A stretch of 64,000 nt of DNA from Aestuariivivens insulae (GTDB taxonomy: Bacteria; Bacteroidota; Bacteroidia; Flavobacteriales; Flavobacteriaceae): NCBI RefSeq assembly GCF_022662195.1, contig NZ_JAKMCS010000003.1:335755-399754 (forward strand), written 5' to 3'. The notes below the pieces were generated by a model. The model had not been told where the DNA came from and made no database searches. It saw only the letters and a program-made list of their open reading frames with translations. Positions 56,945-63,911 of the stretch are shown in pieces (position 1 is the first letter of the stretch; the number at the start of each line of letters is the position of its first letter). The translations under genes were made by a program, and so were the position numbers.

Positions 56945-58078
56945 ATGAAAACCGTTAAGCTAAGCCCTTTATTCCATAAAAACGAACAGCAAATTGCCAT
57001 ATCCTTTGGCTATGATGAAAACATTAAACAACATTTAAAGCAATTGCTTGAGGTTAAATGGAGCAAATCACACAAGACCTTTTACATTAAACATTCGCCA
57101 GAAAACAAAAGGATTGTTTACGCCCATTTGCGCCGTATTAATTGTAAGGTGGACTACAGTGCGCTAAAAGCCAAAAAGCCAACGACCCAAAAAACCTTGA
57201 GCATCACCCTACCGCGTTTGGACTATGCCCAAAAAGAAGATTTAAAAAAATTCAAAAAATGGCTACAGCAGCAACGGTTAAGCAACAATACGGTTAATAC
57301 CTATGTTGAAGTGACCACATTTTTTAAACGCTACTCACACCTAAAAAACACTAATAACTATACCAAACGGCTTATCGAATCTTTTAACTACGACTTTATC
57401 GTAAGGGCCGACAAGTCCATATCCTATCAAAACCAATGTATTAACGGTATTAAAAAATATCTGGACTATAAAGGCATAGAAGTAGAGGCCTTAGCTTTAA
57501 AACGTCCAAAAAAAGAAAAGAAACTCCCTGTTGTTTTAAGCATAGATGAGGTTACATCCCTTTTTGATGCCGTCAATAACCTAAAGCACAAAACATTATT
57601 GTGCCTTCTTTACTCTGGTGGCCTAAGGATTGGCGAGGCCTTAAATTTAAAAGCAAGTGATATAGACAGCAAACGCATGCTTATCCATATTAAAGGAGCA
57701 AAAGGCAAGAAAGACAGATATACCTTATTGTCTGAAACCTTCTTAACCTTACTTAGAAACTATTACAAGCTGTACAGGCCCAAGACCTATTTATTTGAAG
57801 GCCAAAAAGGGAAACCATACAGTTGTACCAGTGCGCAAAAGGTTTTAAGGCAGGCCGTAAAAAAGGCAGGGCTAAAAAAGCATATTACCCTGCATACCCT
57901 TAGGCATAGTTTTGCAACCCACTTACTGGAAAACGGGACGGACATAAGATATATCCAAGAACTCTTGGGACATAGCAGCCCAAAAACTACAATGATTTAC
58001 ACCCATGTAAGCGAACTGAGCATAAAAAAAATAAAAAATCCATTTGATAATCTGCAAATGATTACTAAATTGCTTTAA
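56945..58078 (+). CDS. tyrosine recombinase of the cassette array
   Basis: This 377-residue tyrosine site-specific recombinase probably inserts and excises the downstream cassettes. Residues 1-90 form an extra N-terminal domain (PLFHKNEQQIAISFGYDEN). Residues of about 95-180 are the SAM-like core-binding domain. Residues 190-377 are catalytic: Arg228 in LLYSGGLRIGEAL, a Lys in KGKKDR (253-258), His317 and Arg320 in HTLRHSFATH, His343 in LLGHSS, and the nucleophile Tyr352 in MIYTHV. It lacks the segment that integron IntI proteins carry between the Lys and HxxR motifs. A TATATTTG -7 box lies at 56888-56895. It points towards the cassettes, unlike most integrons. Confidence 0.9.
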   Translation: MKTVKLSPLFHKNEQQIAISFGYDENIKQHLKQLLEVKWSKSHKTFYIKHSPENKRIVYAHLRRINCKVDYSALKAKKPTTQKTLSITLPRLDYAQKEDLKKFKKWLQQQRLSNNTVNTYVEVTTFFKRYSHLKNTNNYTKRLIESFNYDFIVRADKSISYQNQCINGIKKYLDYKGIEVEALALKRPKKEKKLPVVLSIDEVTSLFDAVNNLKHKTLLCLLYSGGLRIGEALNLKASDIDSKRMLIHIKGAKGKKDRYTLLSETFLTLLRNYYKLYRPKTYLFEGQKGKPYSCTSAQKVLRQAVKKAGLKKHITLHTLRHSFATHLLENGTDIRYIQELLGHSSPKTTMIYTHVSELSIKKIKNPFDNLQMITKLL

Positions 58079-58203
58079 ATAAGAATTTTCATCTTTACCA
58101 TGTTGGAAACTAAAACATATATACACCACCAAAACTTCCGCATAGCCAACCTAATTGGGCGGATATAAAGGTGAAAATTCCGCATATAAACAAGTTACCA
58201 AAC
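58079..58203 (+). other. attI-like insertion site
   Basis: This non-coding stretch lies between the recombinase stop and the first cassette. The cassette boundary is GTTACCAAAC at 58194-58203, preceded by CCGCATATAAACAA. That resembles the right arms of the attC-like repeats (CATACACAAACAC, CATATACATAAAC). An imperfect direct repeat, AAAACTTCCGCATA (58131) and AAAATTCCGCATA (58174), could be extra recombinase-binding sites, like the direct repeats of integron attI. It lacks the central hairpin of the other repeats. Confidence 0.65.
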
Positions 58204-58218
58204 AGTTGAAGAAACTCA

Positions 58219-58665
58219 ATGAGAACCATTATTTGCATCATATTATTTGCATTTTTATTGCCATTTGAGCAAAATAAAACAACTGACTTAATTGGAGTTT
58301 ATTACTCGGTTGACAATGAATTCGAAAGATGGTCGATAATGGAATTACGAGAAAACGGAATTTTTAATTATAAATACGGGTTGAGTGCTTGTCAATCGGA
58401 AATCACTGGAACTTATTCGGTAGATAAAAATCGTATTCGATTTAGAAATGACAGAGAATTTACCAAAGAATATTTAGAAAAGGAAAGGGATTCCTTAGAT
58501 TCAAATATTCCTGGAATCGGAATTCCAATAATCCCTGATTTAAGTCTAACGGAATGGAAAATAAAAAGGAACGCAATTAAACCGATTTCGGAAATTGATT
58601 GTGGTTGTATAACTGAAAAAGGAAAACACAAAAAAAAGATAAAACCGTTTGGTAACAATGTATAA
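58219..58665 (+). CDS. cassette 1: exported protein of unknown function
   Basis: This 148-residue protein has a signal peptide (MRTIICIILFAFLLPFEQN). The body is a short beta-rich domain (LIGVYYSVDNEFERWSIMEL, GTYSVDKNRIRFRND), somewhat like lipocalin-type or copper-resistance small domains, though I do not recognise the family. The last codons and the stop lie inside the attC-like repeat (KPFGNNV), so the recombination site contributes the C-terminus. The leader from the cassette boundary is 25 bases. Confidence 0.7.
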   Translation: MRTIICIILFAFLLPFEQNKTTDLIGVYYSVDNEFERWSIMELRENGIFNYKYGLSACQSEITGTYSVDKNRIRFRNDREFTKEYLEKERDSLDSNIPGIGIPIIPDLSLTEWKIKRNAIKPISEIDCGCITEKGKHKKKIKPFGNNV

Positions 58666-58782
58666 CCGCAATTACGGCGGATTCGACTACGTCCGAATCC
58701 ACTCGGAATTGCTAAAGCTTGTGCCAAACCGAATATTAACGCATATTAACCCGTAACTGACGGTTATACGAACCGTTGTGCG
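58647..58782 (+). repeat. attC-like site A (end of cassette 1)
   Basis: The left end GTTTGGTAAC (58647-58656) is the exact reverse complement of the first bases of cassette 1 (GTTACCAAAC, 58194). Arms TATAACCG (58661-58668) and CGGTTATA (58761-58768) pair. A central hairpin GGATTCG / CGAATCC lies at 58679-58700. The right end GTTGTGCG (58775) belongs to cassette 2. Confidence 0.85.
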
Positions 58783-58798
58783 TCATTAGAGAAAACCA

Positions 58799-59320
58799 AT
58801 GAATACGATAAAAGTTGAAATAGATAAAAGCGAATATGGAGCTGATGATTTTGCAAATTATCGGATTGATAGCTTTTGGCTTGACGAAAAACTTGAGGAA
58901 TTATATCCTGACAAATTTTATGGAGGAACAATTCCTACTCTACTTTTTGGAATGGAAATACCAAAAGAGAAAGAAGTTGTCCAAAAAAGAATCCTGCCGA
59001 ATGAAAATGAAACCACAATTTGTCCAATATTGATGTGTCCTGATGACTGTGATTTTTCTTGCACATTAATTGTAGCCGAAATACAAAATTGCGGAGATAT
59101 TATTAAATGGAATAAAATCGGACTTGATAAAACAACTGATTTTGAGCCTGAAAAAGTAGGTTTTAAAGTTGAGTGGTTTAAGAAAATGACTAAACTCGAA
59201 TTCACAAAAGCCGACTACTTGAAAATGCTGTCGGACTTTGAAAAGTATTATAAATTAGATAAAGTAGAATGGGAAAAGCGAAATGCTGAATTTCAAAAGA
59301 ACTTAACAAATAAAAAATAA
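58799..59320 (+). CDS. cassette 2: hypothetical cytoplasmic protein
   Basis: This is a 173-residue soluble protein with no signal peptide. Four cysteines cluster in CPILMCPDDCDFSC near residue 85, which could bind metal. The C-terminus is a lysine-rich helix. I do not recognise the family. The start is 24 bases from the cassette boundary and the stop is 4 bases before the attC-like site, so the gene fills its cassette. Confidence 0.65.
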   Translation: MNTIKVEIDKSEYGADDFANYRIDSFWLDEKLEELYPDKFYGGTIPTLLFGMEIPKEKEVVQKRILPNENETTICPILMCPDDCDFSCTLIVAEIQNCGDIIKWNKIGLDKTTDFEPEKVGFKVEWFKKMTKLEFTKADYLKMLSDFEKYYKLDKVEWEKRNAEFQKNLTNKK

Positions 59321-59324
59321 CGAA

Positions 59325-59459
59325 CGCACAACAATGGCTATAAGTAATTGCTTGTTTTCGCTTACTTCTGAAAATCCTTGCGGATTTTCAGTTTGGTGTG
59401 TACTTGCAAAGTTTAGTGCTAAACCACGCAACTACTCATAGCCGAGACGTTGTAACACA
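59325..59459 (+). repeat. attC-like site B (end of cassette 2)
   Basis: The left end CGCACAAC (59325-59332) is the reverse complement of the first bases of cassette 2 (GTTGTGCG, 58775). Arms GGCTAT (59336-59341) and ATAGCC (59438-59443) pair. The central hairpin is GAAAATCC / GGATTTTC (59370-59389) with loop TTGC. The right end GTTGTAACACA (59449) starts cassette 3. The interior is nearly identical to site E. Confidence 0.88.
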
Positions 59460-59474
59460 TTTGACCCAAACTAA

Positions 59475-59843
59475 ATGGAAAAAATCAGATTTAAAGAAAA
59501 AGCCTTTGAATATGCATTAATCGGATATATTATTCTAAAATTGTTATGGAATATTTACGGACTGACTACTGGAATAACCAAAGCATTAATTCCAATAACA
59601 CTACAAGGAATTTTATTGTATTTGATTTTCTCCAAGCATAAATATGCCAAAATCGGAATTAAAATTTGGGCTATTATTCTGATTTTAAGCTACGGACTTT
59701 CATTCTTAGCAAAAATTGTAAAAATCATTCTGGGTGATGAGATAGAAACAACCGTATTATTGAACAAAGCTTTACTTCTGACCATTGGAATTTTGATTTA
59801 TGTTTTTAATGAAAAATATGTAGAGATAATAAAAACTGAATAA
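59475..59843 (+). CDS. cassette 3: small membrane protein
   Basis: This 122-residue protein has about four hydrophobic helices (ALIGYIILKLLWNIYGL, ALIPITLQGILLYLIF, IGIKIWAIILILSYGLSFL, KALLLTIGILIYVF) joined by short loops. No functional motif is recognised. It starts 26 bases into the cassette and ends 8 bases before the attC-like site. Confidence 0.7.
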   Translation: MEKIRFKEKAFEYALIGYIILKLLWNIYGLTTGITKALIPITLQGILLYLIFSKHKYAKIGIKIWAIILILSYGLSFLAKIVKIILGDEIETTVLLNKALLLTIGILIYVFNEKYVEIIKTE

Positions 59844-59851
59844 AAAAAAAC

Positions 59852-59985
59852 GTGTTACAACAATGGCTAAAGTTTATTGCTTCTGATTTTCCTTCGGAAA
59901 ATTTTCGCGCTAAACTTTGTAAGGCTCTTTTTACTATCTTAGTCTCCAACTAACGCAACAAACCTTAGCCTAAACGTTGTAAACA
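59852..59985 (+). repeat. attC-like site C (end of cassette 3)
   Basis: The left end TGTTACAAC (59853-59861) is the reverse complement of the start of cassette 3 (GTTGTAACA, 59449). Arms GGCTAA (59865-59870) and TTAGCC (59965-59970) pair. The central hairpin is ATTTTCC / GGAAAAT (59886-59902) with loop TTC. The right end GTTGTAAACA (59976) starts cassette 4. Confidence 0.85.
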
Positions 59986-59999
59986 ATTTGAGAAACAGT

Positions 60000-60410
60000 A
60001 TGAAACCAATATATTTCTTCCTTTTTATTCTGACATTTTGTTGTAATAAAGGAAAAACAATCCCTGAAGATTATAGGAATAATTGGGCTTTGTATTACAT
60101 CAAAATAGATGAGAGTAATATTTTAGATAACATTTCTAACAAAGGATTTATTACGAACTTAATGGTTGTAAATAAATTCAACAAATTGTACATTGATAAC
60201 CATAATAAAAATATTAAGATTTCTGCTGACATAACTATCTTAGAAAAAAATAACGATACAGTAGCCACAATCACCAATTCTTCTGACAAAAGATTAAATG
60301 GTGTATATGAAGTGAATTTAAAAAAAGTAACAAATGGTAAGTTTCATACCCTGCATCTGAATTTAAAATCTGACCGATTAGAGTTATATGCTGAGAAAAG
60401 AACCAATTAA
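60000..60410 (+). CDS. cassette 4: lipoprotein of unknown function
   Basis: This 136-residue protein has a lipoprotein signal (MKPIYFFLFILTFCCNKGK) with the acylated Cys near residue 14 or 15. The body is a beta-rich domain (LYIDNHNKNIKISADITILE) of unknown family. I chose the ATG at 60000, since the in-frame TTG at 59988 is too close to the cassette boundary. It is followed by 54 non-coding bases before the attC-like site. Confidence 0.65.
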   Translation: MKPIYFFLFILTFCCNKGKTIPEDYRNNWALYYIKIDESNILDNISNKGFITNLMVVNKFNKLYIDNHNKNIKISADITILEKNNDTVATITNSSDKRLNGVYEVNLKKVTNGKFHTLHLNLKSDRLELYAEKRTN

Positions 60411-60464
60411 ATTTATGATAAATAGAAAACATTAATCGGACAAAACTGAATTGAATAAAAAAAC

Positions 60465-60603
60465 TGTTTACAACATTGTATATAAAAAATTGCTAGTTTT
60501 AGCTAAACCAATGTTAGTTGCTCTTTTGCTAGCTTCTGATTTTCCTTCGGAAAATCCTCGCTCGCAAGCACGCAACTTTTCATATACATAAACGTTGTAG
60601 TGC
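60465..60603 (+). repeat. attC-like site D (end of cassette 4)
   Basis: The left end TGTTTACAAC (60465-60474) is the reverse complement of the start of cassette 4 (GTTGTAAACA, 59976). Arms TGTATAT (60477-60483) and ATATACA (60582-60588) pair. The central hairpin is GATTTTCC / GGAAAATC (60538-60556) with loop TTC. The right end GTTGTAGTGC (60594) starts cassette 5. Confidence 0.88.
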
Positions 60604-60622
60604 ATTTAAGAAAACCGAAATT

Positions 60623-61036
60623 ATGACAAGAGACGAAGCCCAAGATGCGTGGGAAAAAATAGTTGAAATTGGATTTACTAATTATGAAAAATTGACTCGT
60701 GAACAACGTGTTTGGTTTAACATTGAGCCTTTAACAACTGGCGGATTATGGGACCATTATATGAATTATGGTGCGGACAAAAACGCAGATACAATTGCGG
60801 ATTTAGAATATCTGAATTTCAATTCGGTAGCCAATCAATTACGTGAATTCAATAAAACCTTTTTACCAAACGGAGTTCCTGAAGGACCAGACGCTCGACA
60901 AGAGGAATTTGACAAGTATGATGAAGACGAATTTGAAGATTACATTGAGGAAATGGACAATAAATTTTGGGAAGTATCAGATAAATTGGAAAACGCTCTA
61001 CTGGAACATATAAATAACAGCGGAATTGGAAAATAA
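60623..61036 (+). CDS. cassette 5a: DMP19/DUF4375-like protein
   Basis: This is a 137-residue, very acidic protein. Its layout resembles the DMP19/DUF4375 family (NYEKLTREQRVWFNIEPLTT, GLWDHYMNYGADKNADTIA, TFLPNGVPEGPDARQEEF, LENALLEHI), whose named member is a DNA-mimic protein. The family match is from memory of motif order, not a search. It shares cassette 5 with the next gene, 10 bases downstream. Confidence 0.6.
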   Translation: MTRDEAQDAWEKIVEIGFTNYEKLTREQRVWFNIEPLTTGGLWDHYMNYGADKNADTIADLEYLNFNSVANQLREFNKTFLPNGVPEGPDARQEEFDKYDEDEFEDYIEEMDNKFWEVSDKLENALLEHINNSGIGK

Positions 61037-61046
61037 AAACCTTTAA

Positions 61047-61460
61047 ATGGATTTAAAACCTGGAAAATTGATTCTCTATTTTGGGCTGTTTTGCTTCGCA
61101 ATTTCCCTCATATTAATCTACGTTCTATTTTTTGTACTTAAGGAATATGAAAATGGCGGACTTTTGAGTGTTCTTGCAATGTTTATCGGATTTTCATCAA
61201 TCGGATTTTACCTAACATTACATTATTTAAAGTATAGAATTGTAATCGGTGATAAATCAATGACTATTAAGAACGAGATTGGACAGAAAAAAGAAATTTA
61301 TTGGAATGACATTGAAAAAGTTGATTACAATAAAACCTTTAACATGATTGTAATTCGGAGTAACCAAAAGAAAAAATGGATTAGTCCGATTTATGGACAT
61401 TTCATTGATTTTATAGAACCAGAAAAATACACCGAAAATCTAAAAAAAATAATTAATTAA
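61047..61460 (+). CDS. cassette 5b: two-helix membrane protein with PH-like domain
   Basis: This 137-residue protein has two transmembrane helices (residues of about 8-32 and 38-58). A C-terminal beta-rich domain (YRIVIGDKSMTIKNEIGQKK, IYWNDIEKVDYNKTFNMIVI) resembles bacterial PH-like domains. It is the second gene of the only two-gene cassette seen. Its stop is 3 bases before the attC-like site. The function is unknown. Confidence 0.65.
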   Translation: MDLKPGKLILYFGLFCFAISLILIYVLFFVLKEYENGGLLSVLAMFIGFSSIGFYLTLHYLKYRIVIGDKSMTIKNEIGQKKEIYWNDIEKVDYNKTFNMIVIRSNQKKKWISPIYGHFIDFIEPEKYTENLKKIIN

Positions 61461-61463
61461 AAA

Positions 61464-61600
61464 CGCACTACAACATTGGCTATAAGTAATTGCTTGTTCT
61501 CGCCTACTTCTGAAAATCCTCGCGGATTTTCAGTTTGGTGTGTACTTGCAAGGTTAAGTGCTAACCCACGCAACTACTCATAGCCGAGACGTTGGTAACA
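61464..61600 (+). repeat. attC-like site E (end of cassette 5)
   Basis: The left end GCACTACAAC (61465-61474) is the reverse complement of the start of cassette 5 (GTTGTAGTGC, 60594). Arms GGCTAT (61478-61483) and ATAGCC (61580-61585) pair. The central hairpin is GAAAATCC / GGATTTTC (61512-61531) with loop TCGC. The right end GTTGGTAACA (61591) starts cassette 6. The interior is nearly identical to site B although the outer ends differ. Confidence 0.88.
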
Positions 61601-61626
61601 ATTTGAGCTGACATCTTAACTAATCA

Positions 61627-62250
61627 ATGAAATACTATTTATCTTCTTACAAATTTGGCGAAAAAGTTGAAAAACTGAAAGACTTACTTCCTCAAGGTGC
61701 AAAAATTGGTCATATAAATAATTCTAAAGATTGGACAACTGCTAATCCAGAAATTAGGGATGACCATTTAAAAGAAGAAATGGAATTTATGGACAGTTTA
61801 GGTTTTATTAGTGAACATTTGGACTTAAAAAATTATTTTGGGAAAGAGAATAAATTAAGAAATAAAATTGCTTCACTAAATGGAATTTGGATTAGTGGCG
61901 GAAACACTTTCGTTTTAAGACAGGCAATGAAATTAAGTGGATTTGACAATATTTTTAAAGAATTACAGAAACGAAGCGACTTTTTTTATGGAGGCTATAG
62001 TGCTGGAGTATGTATTCTTTCGGACTCTTTAAAATATATTCAATTTGTGGATAATCCTAATGATTTTCCTTATCAAGAAATTAGCGAAACTATTTGGGAC
62101 GGACTAAATCTATTCAACTATGGCATATTACCTCATTATGATTCTAACCATCCTGAATCGGAGGAAATTGGAAGAGAAGTTAAAAGATGTATAGATAATA
62201 AATGGCTTTTTAAAGCATTGAGAGATGGAGAGGTCTTAATAATTGAATAA
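61627..62250 (+). CDS. cassette 6: peptidase E-like (S51) protein
   Basis: This 207-residue protein resembles peptidase E/cyanophycinase-type serine peptidases of the class I amidotransferase fold. The nucleophile serine lies in FYGGYSAGVCILSDSL near residue 125. The preceding block WISGGNTFVLRQAMKLSG is the typical GGN loop. LPHYDSNHPES near residue 178 would hold the His. The typical substrate of the family is Asp-X dipeptides. Start and stop fill the cassette, and the stop is 5 bases before the attC-like site. Confidence 0.75.
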   Translation: MKYYLSSYKFGEKVEKLKDLLPQGAKIGHINNSKDWTTANPEIRDDHLKEEMEFMDSLGFISEHLDLKNYFGKENKLRNKIASLNGIWISGGNTFVLRQAMKLSGFDNIFKELQKRSDFFYGGYSAGVCILSDSLKYIQFVDNPNDFPYQEISETIWDGLNLFNYGILPHYDSNHPESEEIGREVKRCIDNKWLFKALRDGEVLIIE

Positions 62251-62255
62251 AAAAC

Positions 62256-62393
62256 TGTTACCAACAAAGTATAAAAATAATGCGTAATTTAGTACAATAT
62301 CAAAGGTTAGTGCGTTTTTGGTCACTCTGATTTTCCTGCGGAAAACCCTCTGACTCAACACCGCACTATTCTTATACGAAACGTTGGCAAACA
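62256..62393 (+). repeat. attC-like site F (end of cassette 6)
   Basis: The left end TGTTACCAAC (62256-62265) is the reverse complement of the start of cassette 6 (GTTGGTAACA, 61591). Arms GTATA (62269-62273) and TATAC (62373-62377) pair. The central hairpin is TTTTCC / GGAAAA (62331-62345) with loop TGC. The right end GTTGGCAAACA (62383) starts cassette 7. Confidence 0.85.
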
Positions 62394-62396
62394 TTT

Positions 62397-63260
62397 ATGA
62401 ACGAACAACAAAGAACAAGCATAGAAGCCTTAATATTAGTTAATGACTTGTCTTTGTCAAATCAAAAAGCAATTCTTACTGAATTAAATTCTCTTCTGAT
62501 AGAATGTACTCAAGATTTATATGATAATGGAAAAAAATTTGAGGATGCTGGACTTTTTGAAAAATTGCTATTTCAAATAATATTTCATAATGAAACACTT
62601 TTAACCCTTACAAGTGGGAAATTAATTGAAATTCGGGATAAGCAACTAAAAATAAATGACCTAACAGCTGTTTACTCTATTGCAAGGCTTCAAATAGAAA
62701 CATTCATAAATTTATCTTACATATTTTTTGTCGACTCTGAATATTCCAAAGAAATAAGAGCATATGTTTATAAAATACAGGGATTGAGGAAACAAATTGA
62801 GCTGACTAAAAAGCATCCAAAGGATTTTGAACCGATTAAAAAAATGAGGAATGAACTGGCTGAAGAATTAAGGAAAATCAGAAAGTTGGATGAATTCAAA
62901 AGATTACCTTTTTCTCAGAGAAAAAGATTTATAAATCCATCATATGCAAGATTAATTAAATTGGACGAAATATATCCATTAATAAAAATTGGTAACATAT
63001 CAAGAACTCATTCTTTGTATTCAAATCATATTCACTCGGAATATATAAGCATTCGTCAATTAAAATCTGCGGTAAATGATAGTTCTGAATACGAAAGTTC
63101 ATTTTCTACTGTGACTTTATTGTGCTCAAGAATTACATCTTTGGTTATCACCAATGTGGTTGAACAATATGAATTAAAAAATTATTCTTACTCTAAAGCA
63201 CCTTTAAAGCTGAAAAAAGTAATTGAATCAATAAATAAATTGTCAAGTGAATTAAAATAA
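62397..63260 (+). CDS. cassette 7: helical protein, DUF5677-like
   Basis: This 287-residue protein appears to be nearly all helical. The segment YSIARLQIETFINLSYIFFV near residue 100 and SRTHSLYSNHIHSEYISIRQ near residue 205 recall DUF5677-type proteins. That match is tentative. There is no signal peptide. The start codon lies only 14 bases from the cassette boundary, the shortest leader in the array. The stop is 4 bases before the attC-like site. Confidence 0.6.
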   Translation: MNEQQRTSIEALILVNDLSLSNQKAILTELNSLLIECTQDLYDNGKKFEDAGLFEKLLFQIIFHNETLLTLTSGKLIEIRDKQLKINDLTAVYSIARLQIETFINLSYIFFVDSEYSKEIRAYVYKIQGLRKQIELTKKHPKDFEPIKKMRNELAEELRKIRKLDEFKRLPFSQRKRFINPSYARLIKLDEIYPLIKIGNISRTHSLYSNHIHSEYISIRQLKSAVNDSSEYESSFSTVTLLCSRITSLVITNVVEQYELKNYSYSKAPLKLKKVIESINKLSSELK

Positions 63261-63264
63261 ACGA

Positions 63265-63401
63265 TTTGCCAACACCGTGTATAATTCATTGCTAGTACAG
63301 GCTTACTTACGAAAATCCTCGCGGATTTTCTATTCGGTTTGTATTTGCTAAATTAGTTGCTGAAATACGCAACGAAATCATACACAAACACGTTGGCAAT
63401 A
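63265..63401 (+). repeat. attC-like site G (end of cassette 7)
   Basis: The left end TTTGCCAAC (63265-63273) is the reverse complement of the start of cassette 7 (GTTGGCAAA, 62383). Arms GTGTAT (63277-63282) and ATACAC (63380-63385) pair. The central hairpin is GAAAATCC / GGATTTTC (63311-63330) with loop TCGC. The right end GTTGGCAATA (63392) starts cassette 8. Confidence 0.85.
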
Positions 63402-63412
63402 ATTATGTCTAA

Positions 63413-63907
63413 ATGAAAAACTTTCTGATTTTATTAATGTTTTTTACTTTCAACAAACTGATTTCGCAAGAAATAGTTGGAATGAAAGAAGTTTACATTG
63501 ACAATAATTTAGTTTATAAAAGTTCAAATGACGAACTCTTAACTGGTATTGCTCAAAGCAAACGGAAAAATGGACATTTAGTTTATGAAGAGGAATACAA
63601 AAATGGAGTTATTCTGTCAAGTAATTTATATTACAATGGAAAAGAAATAAGAGTTTCAAATAAAACAATATACAATCCGAATAAACCATTAGTTCTTTCA
63701 AAAGAAATTAAATACCATCTGAATGGTGAAGTTTTTGAAACTATAACTTATAATGACAACGGAATAAAAATCCTTGTTGAACAATTTAAAAATGGAAAGC
63801 TAACGTATAGTTGTCAATATTTAGGAAAAAAGAAAAACGGACTCGAATTGGGATATGGAGAAAGCGGAGAAAATGGACTTGCAACAAAAAAATGGACTTT
63901 AAGTTGA
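63413..63907 (+). CDS. cassette 8: exported MORN-like repeat protein, probably truncated
   Basis: This 164-residue protein has a signal peptide (MKNFLILLMFFTFNKLISQ). The body has MORN/toxin-antitoxin-wing-like repeats (KNGHLVYEEEYKNGVILSSN, LNGEVFETITYNDNGIKI, FKNGKLTYSCQYLGKKKNGL). The stop lies 4 bases before the end of the IS3-type transposase gene on the other strand, and no attC-like site follows. The natural C-terminus was therefore probably cut off by the insertion. Confidence 0.6.
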   Translation: MKNFLILLMFFTFNKLISQEIVGMKEVYIDNNLVYKSSNDELLTGIAQSKRKNGHLVYEEEYKNGVILSSNLYYNGKEIRVSNKTIYNPNKPLVLSKEIKYHLNGEVFETITYNDNGIKILVEQFKNGKLTYSCQYLGKKKNGLELGYGESGENGLATKKWTLS

Positions 63908-63911
63908 ATGA

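Noticed and set aside
56945..58078. The recombinase as a phage or conjugative-element integrase
   Set aside because: No phage or conjugation genes follow; instead the folded repeats and covarying cassette ends start right after it. An origin from such an element is not excluded.
58647..63401. The spaced repeats as a CRISPR array
   Set aside because: The repeats are about 135 bp, diverged, internally folded and spaced by 400-870 bp genes; no cas gene is present.
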